Of a stretch of DNA of 64,000 nt, positions 42,954 to 52,068 are shown one piece after another. The stretch comes from Gemmatimonadota bacterium (GTDB lineage: Bacteria > Gemmatimonadota > Gemmatimonadetes > Longimicrobiales > Longimicrobiaceae). Positions within the stretch are counted from its first letter, which is position 1. Each line of letters begins with the position of its first letter. The stretch covers positions 1-64,000 of the forward strand of contig JAIRKD010000072.1 of NCBI GenBank assembly GCA_031260285.1. Reading direction: 5' to 3'. Made by a program: the position numbers and the translations under genes. The notes beneath the pieces are model-generated. The model saw only the letters and a list, made by a program, of their open reading frames with translations, was not told the DNA's origin and did no database searches.

Positions 42954-43801
42954 TCACCTCAAACGACGTCAGGGTCAGCATTATTGTTCCCACGTATCGT
43001 CCGGGTGAGTACCTCTGGGACTGTCTCCGCTCGCTTGAGCGCCAGACCTTCCCCAGGGAGTGGTTCGAGGTTCTGGTTGTTTTTAATGGAAATATGGAAC
43101 CGTATGCCGGTCAACTTGATGTCGGCCTGTCGCGTTTCGACCTCAATGTGCGACTATTGCATACCGGAATATGCGGTGTCTCGAACGCCCGGAACGTCGG
43201 TATCGAGGAGGCGGTAGGAACCGGAATCTGTTTTGTAGATGATGACGACTGGGTTTCGGAGAGCTATATCGCGGATCTGTACGAAAAATTGCAGGACGAT
43301 ATTGTTGTTGTGAGTAACCTGCGTACCTGTAACGGAGGGGTACTGGGGGAGGATTACGTGACTCGGGCTTTCCGCAGACATTCGAAGACACCTCGCGGTG
43401 GGATTATGCGTATGCAGTCCTTCATGTCCAGCGCCTGTGCCAAGATGATCCCCAGAAGCGTTATCGGGAACAGTCGGTTCGACTGCCGTTATTCTGTTGG
43501 CGAAGATTCGCTGTTCATGGCATCGATATCCTACCGCATCCGGTCTCTGGTTCTGTCTCCATCGGAGGCGATCTACTACCGGCGGTTGACTCCGGGTTCG
43601 GCGTCGCGTCAGGAAGAGCCTGCCGGCGTCAAAGCCGCCCGGATGATGAAAGTGAGCGTCGGGTATCTGAGGATCTATCTGAGTGCTCCCTGGCGGTACA
43701 GCTTTCTGTTTATGACAAGTCGCATCGCACGTACGGTGGTTGGGGTGATCCGACGTCAGATCTCGCGGTCCGGCGGGCGACGCAGGTCGGAGTTCGTCTG
43801 A
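42950..43801 (+). CDS. GT2 glycosyltransferase
   Basis: A 283-residue GT-A enzyme: 'VSIIVPTYRPGEYLWDCLRS', 'VLVVFNGNMEPYAG', 'GVSNARNVGIEEAVGTGICF' and the metal site 'FVDDDDWVSESYIADLYEKL'. 'YSVGEDSLFMASISYRI' is the acceptor-side acidic motif. No membrane span is evident; the C-terminus is basic. The ATG overlaps the stop codon of the polymerase gene, so synthesis is coupled. It probably adds a branch or backbone sugar to the repeat unit. Confidence 0.87.
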   Translation: MITSNDVRVSIIVPTYRPGEYLWDCLRSLERQTFPREWFEVLVVFNGNMEPYAGQLDVGLSRFDLNVRLLHTGICGVSNARNVGIEEAVGTGICFVDDDDWVSESYIADLYEKLQDDIVVVSNLRTCNGGVLGEDYVTRAFRRHSKTPRGGIMRMQSFMSSACAKMIPRSVIGNSRFDCRYSVGEDSLFMASISYRIRSLVLSPSEAIYYRRLTPGSASRQEEPAGVKAARMMKVSVGYLRIYLSAPWRYSFLFMTSRIARTVVGVIRRQISRSGGRRRSEFV

Positions 43802-43935
43802 TCGTTCTTTCTCCCCCGATAGACCCCCGAGGAATTCGAGGTGAGTTTCAGATGATTCCGGTATGTCATCATGGATTCGGGGATGGGAAAGTCCGGCCAT
43901 CTGGTGTAGCCCTCAACTGAAACAAGAGCGCTTTT

Positions 43936-46071
43936 ATGGTTACCAATATCGCAGATCCTCGCCAGAAACCAGCGGGTCAGGAAGAAATTCGCATCCATCC
44001 GGACGGAGTTCTGAAGAGACTTCGAGCGAAGAGAAGCGACATCGTCAATTCCTGGTACAAAACGCAGTTTGACAGCGATCGGTTGCGACGCTACGCGATT
44101 GCGGGCGGTTCAGATCTTTCGCATACGGACGCCAACATCCATTTCCTGGCGCCGTTACTGGAACTGCTTTTTGCTTACCTTCAAACGGGAGAGTCCCGCT
44201 ATCGGGATGTCTATCTCGACGAGCGCCTCCGGTATGCGCCGCACAAGGCGGACCCGAAGGTTCGCCAAGCCTTTTTTGAGGAAGTGATACCGGCGGATGA
44301 AGAGGCGCTGCTGAAAGCCATTGCTGGTACGGATCAGTATCAGGATCTGTCGGTATGGCTGCGAAGCCTCCATGCTCCTCTGCTGGAGAAAGCACGTAAG
44401 GATACAATCCGGTTACTCGCCGTTGGTGATTGTCTCCTGAACGAGGTTCGGGTGTTTCTATATTCCAGGGCGGCGGACAGAAATATCCCTCTTGATATGC
44501 GTTGTGCATATTTCAGTGCGAGTGTAGGGAAGGACCTCGCATCCGTTGAAGTTGAAGCCATGATGGCTGCGACACCCTTCGATGTTATTGCCTTCAGTTT
44601 CTTTACCTATGAGGGGCTGCCTCCTTATTCCGCATTGATGAGAGAGTCGGATAAACTGTCCGGACCGGAGATCCGTGCCCGCGTACAATCCCTGATTGGA
44701 CTGGTGGAGAGCTATCTCGCGCGAGTCCGCGAAAAGACAGATGCTCCGTTCCTCCTGCACAACATATCCGGCCTGCCGCTTACAGGTCTTCGGCGACGGT
44801 TGCCGTTCGTGCCTCCGTTGTCTCGTAATCGACGGCTTGTACGTGACGAACTGAATATCGGCCTGCGGCAGATTGCTGACGGGATTCCCAATGTTCTGCT
44901 GATCGATGAGTGTGAGATCGCTGAGCGGTTCGGACTTCGTAATGCTACGGTTGAGGCGATTCCTCAGGAGCTGTCGCGGGATGCATACTTCCATACCGCG
45001 CGTTTTGGCGAGCCGCTTGCCGATGCATATGCGGATGTGCTGGCATCGTTCCGGGATCTGCGCAAGACAAAGGTCCTCTTCGTCGATTTTGACAATACCC
45101 TCTGGAACGGCGTAATGGCAGACGGAGCGGTAGAGCAGTATCTGGAGCAGCATAAGCTCTTGCGTCGCTTGAAAGACGCGGGAGTTCTCCTCGTGGCGTT
45201 GAGCAAGAACGATCCCCGGAATATTCGCTGGAACGAAATGGTGCTCCAGCCAGAGGATTTTGCTGTACTTAAGATCAACTGGAATCTGAAGGCTCAATCG
45301 ATCCAGGAGACCGCTGAGGAGCTCGACCTTGGAGTTGATTCCTTTGTTGTCATTGATGACAGTGCTCAGGAGAGGGCGCTCATCGCGGAGCGGTTTCCCC
45401 GGCTGATTGCACTTGATCCGACGGAGGCCACAACCTGGGGTGCGCTGGAGCTTATGCTTCGCTTTCCCAACACGCGGGAAACCGAAGAATCCAGAGGGCG
45501 TACCGAGCTGTATCGCGCGCAGGCTGAACGCCGTCGTTCCCAGTCTGATTCATCAGGGCTGGATTATGGCGCCATGATGGCTTCGCTGAAGCTTCGTGTA
45601 AAATTCCGGAAGGCTCGAACCGCTGATCTTGAGCGTCTGACGGAGCTGGTTCAGAGGACCAATCAGTTCAACACCACGACCAGAAGGTATACCCGCCAGG
45701 AAATCGCTGCATTTATGACGGGAGATGATCATGAAGTTTATACCGCCGAGGTGACTGACAAGTTTGGAAGCTTCGGGTTGGTCGCAGTTGTGGTGGTGGC
45801 CCGCCAAGGCGGATCAGCCATAACCTTTGAGTCCTTTGTCATGAGTTGCCGAGCTATGGGATTCGGCTTGGAACAGGCGTTCCTGAGGCTGGTTCTTGAC
45901 GCGGAATCCGCCGCAGGTGCGCGAGGACTTTTTATCCCCACCGACCGGAATGCACCGTCGTCGCAGTTGTTCGCCGACAATGGATTCCATCAATCAGATG
46001 AGGTTACCTGGACGCTGGAGAATATGTCTTCGGCCCCTCAGATCCCTGCCTGGATCACAGTTGAATCCTGA
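43936..46071 (+). CDS. FkbH-like HAD-IIIC protein with SGNH-like and GNAT parts
   Basis: A 711-residue multidomain protein. Residues about 150-360 resemble the SGNH/flavodoxin-like part of FkbH-family proteins ('TIRLLAVGDCLLNEVRVFLY', 'VIAFSFFTYEGLPPYSALM'). About 375-520 is the HAD-IIIC core with 'VLFVDFDNTLWNGVMAD' (catalytic D-x-D), 'LLVALSKNDPRN' (Ser/Lys motif) and 'FVVIDDSAQERALI' (acidic motif). The C-terminal 555-700 is a GNAT-like acyltransferase fold. FkbH proteins load a glyceryl unit from 1,3-bisphosphoglycerate onto an acyl carrier; within glycan loci they are taken to supply acyl decorations. No carrier protein gene is visible. A strong terminator follows. Confidence 0.82.
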   Translation: MVTNIADPRQKPAGQEEIRIHPDGVLKRLRAKRSDIVNSWYKTQFDSDRLRRYAIAGGSDLSHTDANIHFLAPLLELLFAYLQTGESRYRDVYLDERLRYAPHKADPKVRQAFFEEVIPADEEALLKAIAGTDQYQDLSVWLRSLHAPLLEKARKDTIRLLAVGDCLLNEVRVFLYSRAADRNIPLDMRCAYFSASVGKDLASVEVEAMMAATPFDVIAFSFFTYEGLPPYSALMRESDKLSGPEIRARVQSLIGLVESYLARVREKTDAPFLLHNISGLPLTGLRRRLPFVPPLSRNRRLVRDELNIGLRQIADGIPNVLLIDECEIAERFGLRNATVEAIPQELSRDAYFHTARFGEPLADAYADVLASFRDLRKTKVLFVDFDNTLWNGVMADGAVEQYLEQHKLLRRLKDAGVLLVALSKNDPRNIRWNEMVLQPEDFAVLKINWNLKAQSIQETAEELDLGVDSFVVIDDSAQERALIAERFPRLIALDPTEATTWGALELMLRFPNTRETEESRGRTELYRAQAERRRSQSDSSGLDYGAMMASLKLRVKFRKARTADLERLTELVQRTNQFNTTTRRYTRQEIAAFMTGDDHEVYTAEVTDKFGSFGLVAVVVVARQGGSAITFESFVMSCRAMGFGLEQAFLRLVLDAESAAGARGLFIPTDRNAPSSQLFADNGFHQSDEVTWTLENMSSAPQIPAWITVES

Positions 46072-46116
46072 GATCCATCTGTAGAGATGGACCTCGGTTG
46101 AGATACCGGAAGAGAG

Positions 46117-46152
46117 ACGGGCGATCCGCTTGATGGCGGATCGCCCGTTCTG
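46117..46152 (+). terminator. Terminator after the FkbH-like gene
   Basis: ACGGGCGATCCGC (46117-46129) pairs perfectly with GCGGATCGCCCGT (46136-46148) around a 6-nt loop, followed by TCTGACTTCT. It separates convergent genes. Confidence 0.85.
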
Positions 46153-46289
46153 ACTTCTGCAGGTGACAGGCTCGTTCCGAAGCCTCTACAAGCCCTGTCC
46201 CGGATCAGTGGGAATCCCGGAAACTGTCATTTTCCTCCGCGGATCCACTTCCATCACGCCTTTATGAGCAGGTCCTGTCAAGACACAGC

Positions 46290-48953
46290 TCACCAGCCTG
46301 GATCAGTTGTCCAGATCCGGATCTCGCCCCATCTCTCAACAACCGGTACAGCAGGGGTGCGATTGAAATTCCGGCCCATCGATACTCCGCCCAGCCCCGT
46401 TATCGTAATCTCTGCGACGGCATCTGTTCGAAGCGTATCGTCAAGCCAGTACCGGAAACGTGGTACATCGAGATCCACAGCTACCCGATGGCGATGCCAT
46501 TTGCCATCCAGGATCTCCCTGTTTGCGGGCCCCCGCCGGTACCATCCTCCCGGCCCCTCATAGATGCCGCCAACATGGTCGCCTTCGGCATTGAATGAAC
46601 CGCCTGGTCCATTTTCCATGTTCACTGCGAAACGACCGATAAGACCGCTCCCGTTATCGCCGTGGACAAACAGTACCTTCTTGGCCGAAACTCCGTCAAG
46701 GAAGTTTGTCGGGTAGAGCGACCACCATTCAACCCACACCTTGCGTGTCCGGGCTGGCAGCCGGAGCATGCGAGTGATGGTCGGCTCAACAGCGTTCACC
46801 GGCCAGTCATAGCGCATCGTGGGATGACCGTTGAAAAGGACGTCGGTATCCAGGGTGATACGACTGGTCTGCTGATCTTCCACCCGATTGTAAATGCCGC
46901 GCGGGTCGGAAATGAAGTTCGCCGTGGAAGTATACGTCGAGAAGTCCTCAACAATAGCCGGGGCGGCCGCTGGCTTTGCGCCTGGACCCGATGAGTTTGA
47001 AGTCGTTACCGTGATCGTCGCGGTTGCGGTTCTGCCTTCACTGGTCGCCGTGATGGTCGCGGTCCCGGTTGCGCGGGCGGTGACAACACCGGTGGCAGAA
47101 ACGGTAGCGACAGTCTGGTTGCTGCTCGACCAGGTGACGGTGCGCCCGGTAAGCGTGTTGTTGCCGGCGTCGCGGGTAGTCGCTGTCAGCGTCTGAGTGG
47201 CCCCCACCGCGATGCTTGACGTAGTCGGCGACACGACAACAGTGGCGACAGGCACCGCGGTGACGGTGATGGCCGCCGTGGCGGTCTTGCCTTCACTGGT
47301 AGCGGTGATGGTCGCGGTTCCGGTTGTGCTGGCCGTGACAACGCCGGCGGCAGAAACGGTAGCGACGGTCTGGTTGCTGGTGGACCAGGTGACGGTGCGG
47401 CCGGTCAGCGTATTGTTGCCGGCGTCGCGGGTGGTCGCCGTCAGCGTCTGTGTGGCTCCCACCGCGATGCTTGCCGTAGTCGGCGACACGACAACAGTGG
47501 CGACGGGAACGGCGGTGACGGTGATGGCCGTCGTGGCGGTCTTGCCTTCACTGGTAGCGGTGATGGTCGCGGTCCCGGTTGCGCTGGCCGTGACAACGCC
47601 AGCGGTGGAAACGGTCGCGACTGCCTGATTACTGCTCGACCAGGTAACGGTGCGTCCCGTAAGCGCGTTGTTGCTGGCGTCGCGGGTGGTCGCCGTCAGT
47701 GTCTGAGTGGTTCCAACCGTGATGCTTGCCGTAGTCGGCGACACTGCAACACTCGCAACCGGAACCGTGGTGATGGTCACGGCGGCGGTACCGGACCGCC
47801 CCTCGCTGGTAGCTGTAATCGTCGCGGTTCCAGCGGCGCGGCCGGTCACAACACCCGTGGCGGAGACAGTGGCCACCGCCTGATTGCTGGAAGACCAGGT
47901 GACGGTCCGGCCAGTGAGCGTGTTGTTGCTGGCGTCCCGGGTGGTTGCGACCAGGGTCTCGGTGCTGTTGACGGTGATCGCCGAGGAAGAAGGCGATACG
48001 GCTACACTCGCAACCGGCACAACGGTGACCGTGATAGCTACGGTGGCGGTCTTCCCTTCGCTGGTCACAGTGATTGTGGTATTTCCCGCCGCCTTCGCTG
48101 TGACCACCCCATCACTGGCAACCGTCGCAACCGCTGCGTTCCCGCTCGACCAGGTGAAGGCCCGTCCGGGGAGCGTATTCCCGCTGGCGTCGCGGGCGGT
48201 CGCAGTCAGCGCCTGCGTCGAACCAACCATGATGCTCGCGGAGGTCGGAGACACCCGCACGCTGGCAACCGATACGGCTGTAGCGGTGATGGTCGCGGTC
48301 GCCGAAACTCCCTCGCTCGTAGCCGTGATCGTGACAGTTCCCACGGCAAGAGCTTCAACAACACCACCAGAGGAGACGGTGGCGGTCTTCTGGTTGCTTG
48401 ATGACCAGGTGACGGTGCGCCCCGTGAGCGTGTTATTGTGCGAATCGCGCGTGGTGGCGGTCAACGTCTGTTTCGCACCAACAGCGAGGTTCGTCGAACT
48501 GGGTGATACACTTATACTCTTTACACCTGCCGCGGTTGAAACCCGCACCCGGTTGGATCGGCCGGTCACCCAGTTCCAGACTGATCCGCGCAGCGATACG
48601 AGCTGGAACTCATATTCTGTCGCGGGATCCAGCCCGGTATAGGTATACTCGATGATCTCGCCGACACCATCCGGAGCGGGAATGACCCGCTCTGTTCTTG
48701 TTGCGGATTCCCATTCGAAGTCGGGGGATCCGGATCGCAGCGCATAGCTGGCTGATCCGCCCTTTCCATCGCAGGTGGAGGTCCACCGGAGCACCACGGA
48801 GCTGTCCGTGATGCTGGCTACCGTAAGGTCTCCGACCGATGAAGGATTGCTTACACTGTCCGGACCGATCCCCGCTCCCTGACAGCCCGCGATAATTACG
48901 AGGACCGCCAGGGCGGCCGTTACGAGTCCTCGAATGGAAAGCCTTCCCGTCAT
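46290..48953 (-). CDS. Lipoprotein with FN3, six BIG2 repeats and lyase-like tail
   Basis: An 887-residue surface lipoprotein. The signal sequence ends in lipobox IIAGC (Cys about 24). A fibronectin-III-like domain follows (about 40-140, 'SSVVLRWTSTCDGKG', 'TGLDPATEYEFQLVSLRG'). Six bacterial Ig-like (BIG2) repeats of 85 residues cover about 143-652, each 'VSPTTASIAVGATQTLTATT' then 'GRTVTWSSSNQTVATVSA'. Residues about 675-887 are a concanavalin-like domain ('VWVEWWSLYPTNFLDGVSAK', 'DGKWHRHRVAVDLDVPRFRY') similar to polysaccharide lyase/LamG folds. Its place within a glycan locus suggests binding or cutting of the produced polymer. Lyase activity is not shown by the sequence. Confidence 0.8.
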   Translation of the reverse strand: MTGRLSIRGLVTAALAVLVIIAGCQGAGIGPDSVSNPSSVGDLTVASITDSSVVLRWTSTCDGKGGSASYALRSGSPDFEWESATRTERVIPAPDGVGEIIEYTYTGLDPATEYEFQLVSLRGSVWNWVTGRSNRVRVSTAAGVKSISVSPSSTNLAVGAKQTLTATTRDSHNNTLTGRTVTWSSSNQKTATVSSGGVVEALAVGTVTITATSEGVSATATITATAVSVASVRVSPTSASIMVGSTQALTATARDASGNTLPGRAFTWSSGNAAVATVASDGVVTAKAAGNTTITVTSEGKTATVAITVTVVPVASVAVSPSSSAITVNSTETLVATTRDASNNTLTGRTVTWSSSNQAVATVSATGVVTGRAAGTATITATSEGRSGTAAVTITTVPVASVAVSPTTASITVGTTQTLTATTRDASNNALTGRTVTWSSSNQAVATVSTAGVVTASATGTATITATSEGKTATTAITVTAVPVATVVVSPTTASIAVGATQTLTATTRDAGNNTLTGRTVTWSTSNQTVATVSAAGVVTASTTGTATITATSEGKTATAAITVTAVPVATVVVSPTTSSIAVGATQTLTATTRDAGNNTLTGRTVTWSSSNQTVATVSATGVVTARATGTATITATSEGRTATATITVTTSNSSGPGAKPAAAPAIVEDFSTYTSTANFISDPRGIYNRVEDQQTSRITLDTDVLFNGHPTMRYDWPVNAVEPTITRMLRLPARTRKVWVEWWSLYPTNFLDGVSAKKVLFVHGDNGSGLIGRFAVNMENGPGGSFNAEGDHVGGIYEGPGGWYRRGPANREILDGKWHRHRVAVDLDVPRFRYWLDDTLRTDAVAEITITGLGGVSMGRNFNRTPAVPVVERWGEIRIWTTDPGW
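47010..48540. repeat. Six tandem 255-nt units encoding BIG2 domains
   Basis: Corresponding blocks (for example GTGACAACRCC) recur at about 47077, 47332, 47587, 47842, 48097 and 48352, exactly 255 nt apart. The units nearest the 3' end of the gene (47010-47770) are nearly identical at DNA level; those nearest the 5' end have diverged. This pattern fits recent expansion at one end and makes the array prone to copy-number change. Confidence 0.93.
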
Positions 48954-49611
48954 TTGAATCTCCAGGCTGATGATTTTTCCGCCTCAGCGGGCCGCCGCCG
49001 TGATACGACTCGTCCGTCCGGAATTACCTCAAACTCCCAATTCCATCAACTGACGAACTCGCCCGGCTCACTGCCCGATTCCTCTCCCTCCGCAACCCAT
49101 GATTTCCGGGTATTCTGAAAACCCCGGGACTTCTGTCTCTCACCTGCCTGACTGATCCGGTCGATGAATCGGGGCAATAAACCACATAAAGGCCCTGATA
49201 CATGCCTCTGACGACCTGAAAGAGACTGAGGGGAGATTCCGCCTCAGCCCTACGGTTTTACCGACCCGCTATGGAGCGTTTCCGCCTTGTGGCAGGATCA
49301 GAACGTCGTGTTGTTGGATAATTCGGACCTGGTACAAAGCAATGGTCCGGCCAGAAGATCATGAAAGTATAAATTGTTGTTGCGTAATAAGTTGCGATTT
49401 ATTTTGAAATGGATGGAACGTCCGGGAATCAGGCGAATTGCGAAGGGCCGTGCAAAATGCTCGCGATGGAATGAGACCGATTATCGACTGTCGGGGATGA
49501 AACGCCAGGTTATGAGAGGGAAGGGTAATCAGACCAGGAACGAGCCGGGTTGTACCCGCTCAGGAGCCATGCCTGGAAGGAGCAGAGGGATGAATGGCTC
49601 AAGGCTGGCGC
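48954..49611. other. Long gene-free region with an AT-rich core
   Basis: About 660 nt between two minus-strand genes with no ORF I can support. A small hairpin (CTGAGG/CCTCAG) lies near 49230-49252, and an AT-rich block near 49360-49410. The promoter of the Ig-repeat lipoprotein gene should lie in its left part. Confidence 0.45.
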
Positions 49612-50559
49612 TCACCTCTCCGGACGCGCGGACAGGGTGAGCACTGACCCGTAGTTTTCGCGGATCGAGGTGAACCGGAACTCGAAAAACATCCGCTCCA
49701 TCCGGGAGAACGTCCGGCCCAGTCCGCCGTAATGACGGATCCGGGTGGTGAGCGGAATACCTGCTACCCGGGGCTGATCGGGGTCGATCTCCCAGGGGTG
49801 GATGTAGAACGTTCCGGGGTGCCCGCGCTCCCCCGTCTCCTGGAAGGCACGCCGGAAGATTCCCAGCGGAAAGAGACGGAAGTAGGCGCCTCCTGCGGCG
49901 GGCAGTGTCTGTCCGGCCCGGCGCAGCGTGGTGGGCGGAACTTCCAGCAGGGGTCCGGCGGCTGTGCTGATCCAGTACGGATCACGAAGGCCGTTCCGGA
50001 GTCCGTACCCGGCCCGACGGATCGGGAAGAGACTGGAGTCGTACTGGTATCCTTCCTCCACCAGGATGTCGAGTGCCCAGAGCCGGTCCGCGGTGATCGA
50101 GAAACTCGGCGCCCGATATCCGATCACCGATTCACCGGCAAGATCCTCCAGCAGCTGACGGGCCTCGCGGATGTCGTCGCGGAACTGCCTGGGGGTGAGC
50201 ATCGTTACCCGCTGATGCATCGTTCCATGGGAAGCGACCTCATGGCCGCCGTCCGCGATCGCCCGCACAATATGCGGATACTTCCGCGCGATCCAGCCAA
50301 GCACAAAGAAAGTCCCCTTCGCGTTATGGGCGTCCAGCAGGCCGAGCAGTCTGTCCATGCTCGGCTCCAGCCGTGACTCCATACCATCCCACTCTGCCAC
50401 CCGGATATGAGGCTCCATCGCGGAGACGTGGAAGTATTCTTCCACATCCACTGTGAAGTGATGGGCAACAGTACCGGTGAGCGGAGAAAGCGGCGTGACC
50501 ACGGGGAGGGCCGGAGCGACTGCTGTGTCTGTGTGCGAGGCCGGGGATGAAGAGGCCAT
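49612..50559 (-). CDS. XrtA-type polysaccharide deacetylase (DUF3473)
   Basis: A 315-residue NodB-fold deacetylase of the type found in PEP-CTERM/XrtA exopolysaccharide loci, expected to remove N-acetyl groups from the glycan. 'HHFTVDVEEYFHVSAMEPHI' carries the catalytic Asp region, 'EVASHGTMHQRVTMLTP' the metal-binding H-x3-H, and 'VIGYRAPSFSIT' the R-A-P motif. The C-terminal DUF3473 part includes 'LLEVPPTTLRRAGQTLPAAG' and 'GTFYIHPWEIDPDQPRV'. No signal peptide is evident, as usual for this subgroup. The start could be a few residues later because the N-terminal 30 residues are low complexity. Confidence 0.88.
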   Translation of the reverse strand: MASSSPASHTDTAVAPALPVVTPLSPLTGTVAHHFTVDVEEYFHVSAMEPHIRVAEWDGMESRLEPSMDRLLGLLDAHNAKGTFFVLGWIARKYPHIVRAIADGGHEVASHGTMHQRVTMLTPRQFRDDIREARQLLEDLAGESVIGYRAPSFSITADRLWALDILVEEGYQYDSSLFPIRRAGYGLRNGLRDPYWISTAAGPLLEVPPTTLRRAGQTLPAAGGAYFRLFPLGIFRRAFQETGERGHPGTFYIHPWEIDPDQPRVAGIPLTTRIRHYGGLGRTFSRMERMFFEFRFTSIRENYGSVLTLSARPER

Positions 50560-51010
50560 CAGCCTTCCCCCGTTCCGGGATTCATTCCCATTCCATTCCG
50601 GATGGATCCCTGACGCTGCCGAGAGCGGTTGGCATCCGGATGCGCTTCCGGGTCGTTCTCAGAAATCATCATCAGAAGACGCATCTTACGGTTACAGGGG
50701 ATAGCCGGGTGATGAGCCGAAGCTCCGGATTCCTTAAGTCATATGCGATAAATATATCATCGGGAGGTCCACTTTGCCTCCCGCCTCTTCCTCGCCTGAC
50801 TATTCATTGATCTTCCGGGGTGAAGCAGCTCTGGTTGCAGCCGTTGTGTCTCCGGATCCCGTATCCGATACTTCTGCGGACGCTCTGTGTTGATTCCTCG
50901 TACGGTACCGCGTGAGGTTCCTGCGGTTCTGCGTCTTCGTCCGAGGACAAAGGAAGGGCAGCTCTGATGAACCAGGCACCCCGGGTGCCATGCCGGAGGT
51001 AGCGGTCCTT
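50560..51010. other. Divergent region between two deacetylase genes
   Basis: About 450 nt without a supported gene. It includes an AT-rich patch (about 50730-50765, ATGCGATAAATATATCATC) likely to hold promoters. GGAGG lies 11 bases before the ATG at 51011. Confidence 0.4.
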
Positions 51011-51910
51011 ATGCTGAAACAGCTGATCGAAACCGTCCTTGTTGAGAGTGGGATCCCCCGCCTCGCCCGTGCCCGCCTCGGTGGTCAGGCGCTGGTGCTG
51101 GCCTACCATAACGTGGTCCCCGAGAGGGAGACCGCCCGGGGAGATCTCAGCCTCCACCTTCCCCGGCGCGCCTTTGCAGCTCAACTCGATACTCTTCTCC
51201 GGACCCACGACGTTGTGTCTCTGGAGGAAGCGGTTCGCTCTGATCCGCATGCTCGCCGACCCCGGATCGCGATTACTTTTGACGATGCTTATCGTGGCGC
51301 GGTCCTTTGCGGGGTTGAAGAGCTTTCCCGTCGTGGTCTGCCGGCAACCATCTTTGTTGCTCCGGCGTTTACGGGTGGCGGTACCTTCTGGTGGGATGCG
51401 CTCGCGGGAGAACACGGACTCGACGAATCCCTTCGCGCGGAAGCACTGGGTACTCTGCAGGGGAAGGACCACCTGGTGCGCGCCCGGGCGGCGGAACGGG
51501 GGCTCATGGAACATCCGCTCCCCTGGTATCAGACCGCGGCCGACGAGTCAGAGCTCGCGGACGCGATCCGGGTCCCGGGGATCCGTCTGGGCTCTCATAC
51601 CTGGAGTCATCCGAACCTCGCCGCGCTGGGTAATGCTGAACTTCATGAAGAGCTCCGGCGTCCTCTTGTCTGGCTTCAGCAGCGCTTCCCCGGGGCTCTC
51701 CCCTGGCTGACCTACCCGTATGGGCTTTCCTCCGCGGCGGTTGAGCGTGCCGCTGCGGAAGAGGGGTACAAGGGTGCGCTTCGGGTAGCGGGCGGGTGGA
51801 TGAACCCGGCTGGAACACCAGCTCCTTTTGCGCTGCCCCGCTATAACGTGCCTGCCGGGCTCTCCACCCGGGGGTTTACACTGCGCACAGCGGGCCTTCT
51901 GGCGGGATGA
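51011..51910 (+). CDS. Polysaccharide deacetylase (NodB fold)
   Basis: A 299-residue deacetylase, unrelated in detail to the XrtA-type one nearby. Motifs: 'ALVLAYHNVVPERETA' (start of the fold, as in PgaB/IcaB-type enzymes), 'RIAITFDDAYRGAV' (catalytic and metal Asp), 'IRLGSHTWSHPNLAAL' (H-x3-H metal site), and 'LPWLTYPYGLSSAA'. No strong signal peptide is evident. The ATG at 51011 has GGAGG upstream; in-frame earlier starts (50912, 50990) add unlikely residues. Probably deacetylates GlcNAc-like residues of the exported glycan or a precursor. Confidence 0.87.
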   Translation: MLKQLIETVLVESGIPRLARARLGGQALVLAYHNVVPERETARGDLSLHLPRRAFAAQLDTLLRTHDVVSLEEAVRSDPHARRPRIAITFDDAYRGAVLCGVEELSRRGLPATIFVAPAFTGGGTFWWDALAGEHGLDESLRAEALGTLQGKDHLVRARAAERGLMEHPLPWYQTAADESELADAIRVPGIRLGSHTWSHPNLAALGNAELHEELRRPLVWLQQRFPGALPWLTYPYGLSSAAVERAAAEEGYKGALRVAGGWMNPAGTPAPFALPRYNVPAGLSTRGFTLRTAGLLAG

Positions 51911-51930
51911 CCGGCGACTGTCCTTTTTAT

Positions 51931-52010
51931 GCAGGGATGCAGGGATGCAGGGATGCCCAGTCCCCGCGCTGCAACTTTCTTCGCGCCTTCGCGGCTTCGC
52001 GTGAGCCAGA
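51931..52010. repeat. Tandem GCAGGGAT units and a CTTCGCG-type repeat
   Basis: Three copies of GCAGGGAT (51931-51954), then a stretch of CTTCGCG/CCTTCGCGG/CTTCGCGTGAG units (about 51974-52006). The second block recalls intergenic repeats with TTCGNG cores, also seen at 2649-2776 in this window. No gene. Confidence 0.6.
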
Positions 52011-52068
52011 AGGCTTTCATGCAGGAAGTCCCATCCCATGTTGCAACCGGCGATGCCTCCGGCTGCAT

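Noticed and set aside
46894-48642. Repetitive plus-strand frames (AVTVMAAVAVLPSLV-type) opposite the Ig repeats
   Set aside because: Produced by the antisense of the 255-nt repeats; the minus-strand frame has a lipobox and Ig domains.
49374-49640. 88-residue plus-strand frame in the 660-nt gap
   Set aside because: Basic low-complexity sequence, no ribosome site, overlaps the end of the deacetylase gene.
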